Shown here in pieces: positions 57,394-64,000 of a DNA stretch of 64,000 nt (position 1 is its first letter; each line of letters starts with the position of its first letter). The notes under the pieces are model-generated. The model was not told where the DNA came from. It saw only the letters and a program-made list of their open reading frames with translations, and made no database searches. Made by a program: the position numbers and the translations under genes. This DNA is from Turnera subulata (lineage: Eukaryota > Streptophyta > Magnoliopsida > Malpighiales > Passifloraceae). The stretch lies in assembly GCA_028386065.3 (NCBI GenBank), contig JAKUCV010003579.1:28363-92362 (forward strand), in the 5' to 3' direction.

Positions 57394-60300
57394 TGATGAG
57401 TGCGCATTTTGCACTTATTTCACAGGTTCTTTCAACGGTTTCTAGCTTGCAAAACAATATTTATCTTATTAATTCGTCTCATTTTTAGCATTTTCTCCCT
57501 TTTATCTTTCTATTTCCTTTCTCTAAGATTTTTAATAATTTTTATATATTTTATAAATAAAAGCTAGATTTTTCAAACAAGAGGTACACACCCAGCATAG
57601 GCTGCCCATGTGAACCGTTTCAGCGTGAACCGTTTCACGAAGCCCTCCAGATTAGGCCCAAGGCCCCTTACAAAAGCAAGCCCAGGACCATATTAAACAT
57701 ACTTTTAAAGACCAAAGCCCATGAGAAAATGGACTTCAAGGAAGGAGCAGCCCACTTGGAGTTGGCCAAACCTTCACGTGAAAATGCATGAGAATGCATG
57801 GCATTTGGTCTTTGATCTTTGGCTTCAGCAGCTGATATCATCCAAGGACTTGGTCTTGGTTGATGTGGCACCTTATGCATGTAACAAGGACAGCCTTCAC
57901 CTGCCAAAGAAAATAGAGAAAGTTGGTTACTTTGGAAGACTAAAAGTAGAAGAAGGAGCAGTCCACTACACCAATTGTGAACCACATTCCATATGGTCCC
58001 CTCACTTCATCTTCACGTGGACTTGCAAAACAGCCAAAAGAGAACCTGGTCAATTGGAAGCAAGCGTGATGCCACCTAGCACAAAGGGACTTGGACAAAG
58101 TACTATTTTTGGCATGAAGTAACAATAACCCCACATGCACATAACGGTTTGGAAGAAGTCCTGGGGAGTTTTATGCACATGTGTCAACCCTCCCTGAAAC
58201 GCCCGTGTCCCAATTTATTAATATAAGTTATAAATTAATTATAGATTGACCAAATTGCCCTTATCATTCCCGGGACACCCGTATCCCAAATTTTCCATTA
58301 AAGAATGTATAGCATGTGAAGTGACCAAAATGCCCTTCTTCCCGGGATACAATATCAACAAAATAATCAATGAACTTTTATACAACATTTTACACAACAA
58401 CGAGTATGCAGCGGAAGACTATACATATGATAACATGTATGCAGTGAACTCTATGGATCCGACCCGAGGAGAGGAAAGCACCGCCACCTGCTGATATACA
58501 CCACTGCTCAATGAGCAGTTAACCTGAAAAAAGACTGTGAGGGGGTGAGACCAACCACTGTCTCAACGCAAACAAATAAACCAATATTATACAATACAAA
58601 TCAACTACAAGAACACCGACATTTAAACAATAGCAACCACAATACACAGAGCAAGACATCTTCAGACTACAACCATCACTTGTCATTACTTACATTATTA
58701 TCTTTGTTATTGGGTTTAAATATTTTATTAGGGCCCTCTACTGTGTGCGTCGAGCTCGGTCCCGTCTCATGAGACAACCAGGCATAAGCCCAAATAAACC
58801 AGGCACGAAGCCCAAACATATCCATAGAGAGAGAGAGAGAGACAGAGAGAAAGAGGGAGGTAGAAAGGGGGAGATAGAAGGAGGGAGGTAGAACCGGCCA
58901 TCATAGGCCCACATGCTAACCCGCATGCCATCCCGAGGGGTATTACTTCCCGCTCGAACCAACCGGTCACAGCCCCACAGTAGAATTATTATAGTTCGTT
59001 ATTCTCAATAATGTTTTAAGAGTTGTACCATAAGTTATGATCAACAGTGTTGTGTGGATTAAATATCTTATCCTCAAGTCCGGGCCCCAGCCCATAGTCC
59101 ACCACACAAACCACAATCTAAGCCTCATGTGTTTATCATAACCAAACAAGTCATACTAGACAGGCACATTACATCACATCAGACGACAGGCCACATAATC
59201 AGGCACACCACGTCATAGGTAACATCAACATAATTCACTTTGCAAATAGCAACAACAGCACAATAGGCAAGCATGCATACAGCATTCAAGACCCAACAAA
59301 TAATACCACATTATATACCAAGACAATCAACCGAGCATTATAGGCAGTAATGCATACAAAGGTTTATAAGTCCTCACCTGGGCCATATTAAATGTCTCGG
59401 AAGCCGAAGCTCATTCCACCTTAGCATTCCTATCTCCATAACGCCCTACGAATACACACCTCATATAAGAAGTTTATTCATGACAATCGAGTAAATGCAT
59501 ATTAATAACATGATCTCGAGTTAAACCCGTGACACTAAGCCTGTTACTAAAGATCAGGGTCTAAATCCAAACAACTCAAATTCCCAAGTTTCGTACTTAA
59601 CTTAAATCTAATTGTAGTCAATTGGGCCGAGAGTGTATTATCTCTAATCTCCAAAATACAATATTGGGCCTAAAGCACATCCCCCAAAACCATTGGGCCT
59701 AAAACCCATTTAAATTAGTTACATTTTATTGGGCCAAAAGCCCATCTCAATTACAAGCCATTGGGCCTAAAGCCCACTCCATTAGTCATTGGGCCTAAAA
59801 GCCCATATAGAATTAATATGACATTAATTGGGCCTAAGCCCGGCCCATCACAATAATACTTTTATCGAACTCCCGAGCCCAAGCATTTTTCGGCCTAAAG
59901 ATACTATGTACGTCGGTACGATTCCGGCCACGTGCCTCTCAACTCCTCTCACTCGGTTTCCACTAATATCATTTATTTTCCATTAATACATAAACTAAAT
60001 GCATTCACAGTACATGACTTGTACAAGAATTGTAATGCACGCCACTGCTCGGAAATTACCATTTCAATGCCGGAATGCAGCCGTCTCGCCGGAACAGTAC
60101 TTGACCTACCGGATTCCTGTCAGCTTCGCCGGAAAACATACAATAATCTGCCAACCTCGAAAACCACACATACCGACCTTCAACAACACAACCAGGACAT
60201 CAAAACGAATTAAGGACCAAGGAATGGCTGCTGGAACTTACCGGAAAACAAAACTGTACACAACCGTCTCGGATCCTTCGAACAATAAAACTCGGGTTTG

Positions 60301-62592
60301 CAACCTCATTGCCGGTATAGCCTCGTACCAACCAGCACAAGCACGAATTGAGACAGAAAAGAGGATCGCTGGAAACGCTTACCGGAGATCCCGAACTGAA
60401 CTGAACTGCACAGATCCGAAGCGCCTAAGACCGGTCAAATGAATCCCGAGCCTCAAACTCCACTGCCGACAACCTGAGCCGAGTCAACCCCAGCAGCCTG
60501 AGATCCGCCACCATGGATAACTGCGCACACAACAGTGCAACAACCACAGACCCACTCCGATAACCGGCAGCACGACGAACGCCAACCTCCAAATCCACCA
60601 CAAGTCAAAGAACCCAAAACGGGTTAGTTCTCCCCAAACAACAAAAAAGAAAAGACGAAGCGAAGGGGTAACACAGAGGGGCGGTGAAACTCACCATGCG
60701 ACGGCGAAGAGACGGCAGCGACTTGCGATCTCGCAGCACTCCTCTTCGCGTACGGAGCACTTCCCTAGAACCTCTTCTTAGTCGACTCTGCGATCTGTAT
60801 CAGCGGCGGCATGAAGGAGAAGCGGTTGTGACAGTAGCAGCAGGGTTATGTCAGGATGACGATTTCGGGAGGAGAAAAGAAAAAAAGAAAAAGAGAAAGA
60901 GAGGTGTGGGGGTGAGCCGTCGGGGGAGAAAGAGAAGTGGGAAGGAGAGAGAGAAAAGAAAGATTATATATGCGCACTCTAGGGCTAGGGTTTCATCAAT
61001 AGCAAAACGGCGTCGTTTTGCTTCCAAACGGCGTCACTTCATCTACAAGCCCCTCCCCTGGTCAACCTCAAAGTCAAAACGCATCCCTTTGTGTGTTTTA
61101 GGTTTTGGCTCTACCAAAACTACGTAGTTTTAGTAAAAACTACACCCCATCTTGTGTTTCACCACAAAATACAAATAAACTCCAAAAGAAATCCAATTAC
61201 GGATTAATTTCACCGTTAAATAAATATTTCCTAAGAAAGGAAGAAGAAATTAATAATAATCTTCTTGACCAAAAATCCCGGAAATTCCTCGAGGGTAAAA
61301 TTAGAAACAAATCTCAAAAATTCAGAAAATTCCATAGAAATTAAATACTGAAAATTCGGGGCGTTACACTCCCCTTTTATGTGGAACTTGAATGGATATT
61401 ATCCATTAGTCAAAAGACCAATTCTTGGTCTGGTGGGCTGGTGGCGTGAACTTAGGGGAGCTTTAACCAACTTGGACCATGTTGCACCTGACATGTGAGC
61501 AACAGTTGGATTGTTGGTGCAATTCCCACCAAAAGTTGGCGCAAAGAAGAGGTCTTTCCCTCCTTTTTTGGTGCCACTTTCCCTCCTTTTTGGCCTCTTC
61601 CCTCCATCCATGTTGCACTATATAAGCAGGACAAGCAAAGGACAAAAGGGGAGGCAGGAGCTCCGACATCAAGTTTCACTTCACAAGTCGGCAATCACAC
61701 AATTAGTCTAGGCTTGTACTTTCTATTTTCCTATGTAATTGAAGCACTTTTAGCTTTGGCTTTTGGAAGTGTCTTGACTTGGGAATTTGTCCCATTTTGT
61801 TCAAGGTTGGCTCCCATTACTTGTAAGTTATTCCTTGAATTTAATCATGGTTTATTTCCAAGTTCTTGTTATTTACTTTCCAACTATGTCTAGCTAAATT
61901 TGTAATCTAGGATTAGGGGATGAACTTGTTAATGTTTCCATGCTCATTTAAATAAAGAATTACTTTCCAATTTTATTCTTCTTTAATTCGGTTTATGAAT
62001 TTTTACTATGTTAGTTGCTTGATCACCAATTAGCATAAATCCATAATAGGCGAACGTTAAGTGACAGCGTCGTTTACCTATAGAAAAACATAAACCGGGC
62101 TATAAAAACCGACCTCGAGGGAGGCGTGCTTTTTATTGGAGATTAGGTAGGGAAATTTCTTAATGCTCTTAGTTTATTTTAGCACTGGCAAATGCATAGT
62201 GGACATAAACTAGGAAGGGATTTTACGGCACTACGAGAGTAGGTTATCGATCTAGTTTAGATTTCCCGGTTCTTTTAAAGAAGTTTAATTTCAGAAGTTA
62301 ATTCATTGATTCAACATAGGCTAGCTATGTGGTGACAGTACATGGTTTACTTATGTGTAGCTTAATTGCATGGTAACGTTGGCAAGGAATTCCCCGAAGT
62401 CCTAGATGTTTATTATTATCGAGTTCAATCGTTTTCTCCTCACTTTATTTTTCCGTTTCAAACATCAAACTCTCTCAAATTTTCGATTCCTCTAGATAAT
62501 CATAAGTTGCTTAGTTGAATAGTACTTAACAAAGATCCCTGTGAGACGACCTTGGTACTACAACAACCCCGTACACTTGCGGGAAGCTATCA
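57394..62592 (+). mobile_element. Solo LTR B (Gypsy-like), nested in A and interrupted by C
   Basis: Starts TGATGAGTGCGCATTTTGCA and ends GGGAAGCTATCA. The target duplication CACTC lies at 57389-57393 and 62593-62597. Excluding C it is about 2.0 kb. Its end resembles the LTR end at 1-334. No gene. Confidence 0.85.
58195..61368 (-). mobile_element. Solo LTR C, nested in B
   Basis: 3174 bp. The minus strand starts TGTAACGCCCCG and ends GGGCGTTTCA. The target duplication CTCCC is at 58190-58194 and 61369-61373. A GA tract near 58827-58890 and the 59620-59830 block of repeated GGGCC phrases match solo LTR A. The 147-aa ORFs near 60000-61127 lie in GC-rich LTR sequence and have no recognised motif. 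Confidence 0.88.
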
Positions 62593-64000
62593 CACTCTTA
62601 CACCCCCATACACGGTTTTCACTAACCCGGTATTCCCGATACATGAAAGTACTTGTTTAATAATACATGCCATGAACGAGATTGAAACATAACAAAAGAG
62701 ATACCCTCAAGCCGGAAATATTCTGCCTTGTTGGAACAAAACCTGAGCCCTCGCCGGATTCCGGCCAACCTTGCCGGAAAATTCTCAACAACACCAAAAT
62801 GAGCCACCCAACGAACTTTCATCCAAAAAACCAAACAACCAATTCATCCATACAATCCCCGCCGCATCACAAATCGAAACTAGAAAGAAATTTGTGACAA
62901 AGAATCCTTACCCGGAACACTTGCCGCCAGAACCGGTTCTACAACCAAGATCCACAGCTGCTGGCACACGTTCCAGAATTCCAACCCGTCTGTCTAGAAC
63001 AGATCCGCCGGCCAACAGTAGCCCCAAACCCCGCTGCCGGAGCAACCACCGCCCGACCAGGACTCAACCCAACCAACACAACCTGTCACGAACTCCGGCC
63101 ACCACTACACACAACGCCAACCACCAGCGAACACCAGACAAACACACACAAAGCCCTCATCAAACACGGGTACTCCAAAAACAAACAAAAAAAAGAGGAA
63201 AGGAATCAGAGGGTGGCGACGCTTACCAGGCACGGCGGCGCACGGCTCGCTCGACCGCTGGATGCGTCTTCTCCGCCCACAACCAAAACGACCGGCCTCG
63301 ACTCCCTCGTCAATCTGCACAAACCCGACCTGGTCTCAGCCTCCCCTGCAACCCGTGGTGGCGGCGACGTGGAGTAAAGAAACGGCAGAGAACGAATGGG
63401 GAGAGGAGGAAACGGATGGCGACCGAGGGAGGGAGAGAGAGAGAGAGAGAGGGTCAGCGGCGGCTAGAAGGAAAAGAGGAGTAGAAGAGAGAAAGAAAGA
63501 AAGAAAAGGGAGAGGGCTTAGGGTTTTGACCCGCCCGAGCCAAAACAACGTAGTTTTGCTTGGGCGCGGTCAACCCGCCCTTCCCTGGTCAAATTTTTTT
63601 TTTTTTCTCTTTAGCCAAAACGACGCTGTTTTAGTTAAAACTGCACCCAACCTCGAGTTTCAACTCCAAGATTCGATTTTACTCCAACGAAGGCCGTACC
63701 TGCCATGCTAACGACTTATTCTCGGTATAACCAAAGTAAAATAATTAATTTTCCTAGTTCAAAATCCGAAAATTCCTCGAGGGTAAAATTGGAATAAAAA
63801 TTTTGAAAATTCCATAAATTTAAATTATGAAAATCCGGGGCGTTACAACTTGCAAAACTTTCAACTCTGGAATTATAACCTGAGCGTTTCAGAAGACTTT
63901 AGGCTTGGGAAAGAGGGGTTAATCATTACACCCAAGGAATATTACAATTAAAGAACTATTATCCTCCCCTTAAGTCTTCTAAAATCTGCAGATTTGCAGA

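Larger units (their letters stand above)
55607..63847 (-). mobile_element. Solo LTR A (LARD/Gypsy-like), interrupted
   Basis: The minus strand starts TGTAACGCCCCGG at 63847 and ends GGTGTTTCA at 55607. The target duplication ACTTG is at 55602-55606 and 63848-63852. With the insertion 57394-62597 left out it is about 3.0 kb. It is of the same family as solo LTR C, sharing GACGGG/GAGCTCGG blocks and GA tracts near 56345-56400. No internal region is present, so it arose by LTR-LTR recombination. The 237-aa ORF at 62771-63484 is in low-complexity and GC-rich sequence and is rejected. Confidence 0.85.
55111..64000 (+). mobile_element. Gypsy-like LTR holding three nested LTRs, runs off the window
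   Basis: Starts TGATGCACATGAAATATGCA, similar in style to Tat/Athila LTR starts. Its own sequence is 55111-55606 and 63853-64000; everything between is later insertion. The end is outside the window. Confidence 0.45.

Noticed and set aside
62771..63484. 237-aa Pro/Arg-rich ORF
   Set aside because: Lies in the GC-rich and GA-rich part of solo LTR A; composition explains the open frame.

Overview
This window comes from a flowering-plant nuclear genome, most likely a eudicot; I cannot name the species. The evidence is one spliced cytosolic HSP90 gene with plant-type introns and a C-terminal MEEVD, set in dense nested plant retrotransposons (SIRE-type Copia, long-LTR Gypsy-like elements, LINE ORF1 remnants, a tRNA-type SINE, MULE and Harbinger-type MITEs, and a 5S-bearing miniature LTR element). 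HSP90 (18996-21653, two introns, 700 codons) is the only convincing intact host gene, with heat-shock elements and a TATA box upstream.

Layout. 1-2631: the end of a Gypsy-like LTR, then the start and 5' LTR of an antisense non-autonomous long-LTR element (LARD family 1). 2632-7047: the 3' end of a plus-strand SIRE-like Copia (third ORF, PPT, 3' LTR), interrupted by a MULE (2876-4153). 7709-17906: a complete minus-strand SIRE-like Copia with two LTRs, a 5-bp target duplication (CTAAC), gag, protease, integrase, RT/RNase H and a third ORF, disabled by several stops and frameshifts. 18265-18450: SINE. 18600-21853: HSP90. 22103-23226: a possible poly(A)-tailed retro-insert. 23738-32833: a LARD family 1 element (TSD CGGAG) inside the eighth codon of a LINE-type ORF1; it carries a nested miniature LTR element (25681-26890) whose LTRs contain 5S rRNA-like Pol III promoter boxes. 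35561-51191: an old Copia (TSD GTCCT) inserted in a second LINE ORF1 remnant; a second non-autonomous long-LTR element (37186-45687, TSD GTTTA) is nested in it. 52334-53724: a fold-back element containing degenerate telomere-like repeats, with an 11-bp duplication. 54460-64000: Gypsy-like LTR sequence with three LTRs nested inside one another, each with its own target duplication.

How the parts relate. Most of the window is a record of insertions into insertions, and target duplications let many layers be ordered. The strongest candidate for something new is the internal region of 37186-45687. It has no sense gag or pol, but holds two intact antisense ORFs (227 and 125 aa), each with its own upstream TATA box; the shorter also has a downstream AATAAA. 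One encodes a truncated LINE-like endonuclease start, the other a lysine-rich, probably nuclear protein. The LTRs of the same element carry arrays of short hairpins whose stems change by compensating substitutions. Two unrelated Copia families in the window carry comparable local hairpin arrays, which suggests repeated selection for short RNA or DNA structures in retrotransposon leaders and tails. All assignments are from reading alone; no database or alignment program was used.
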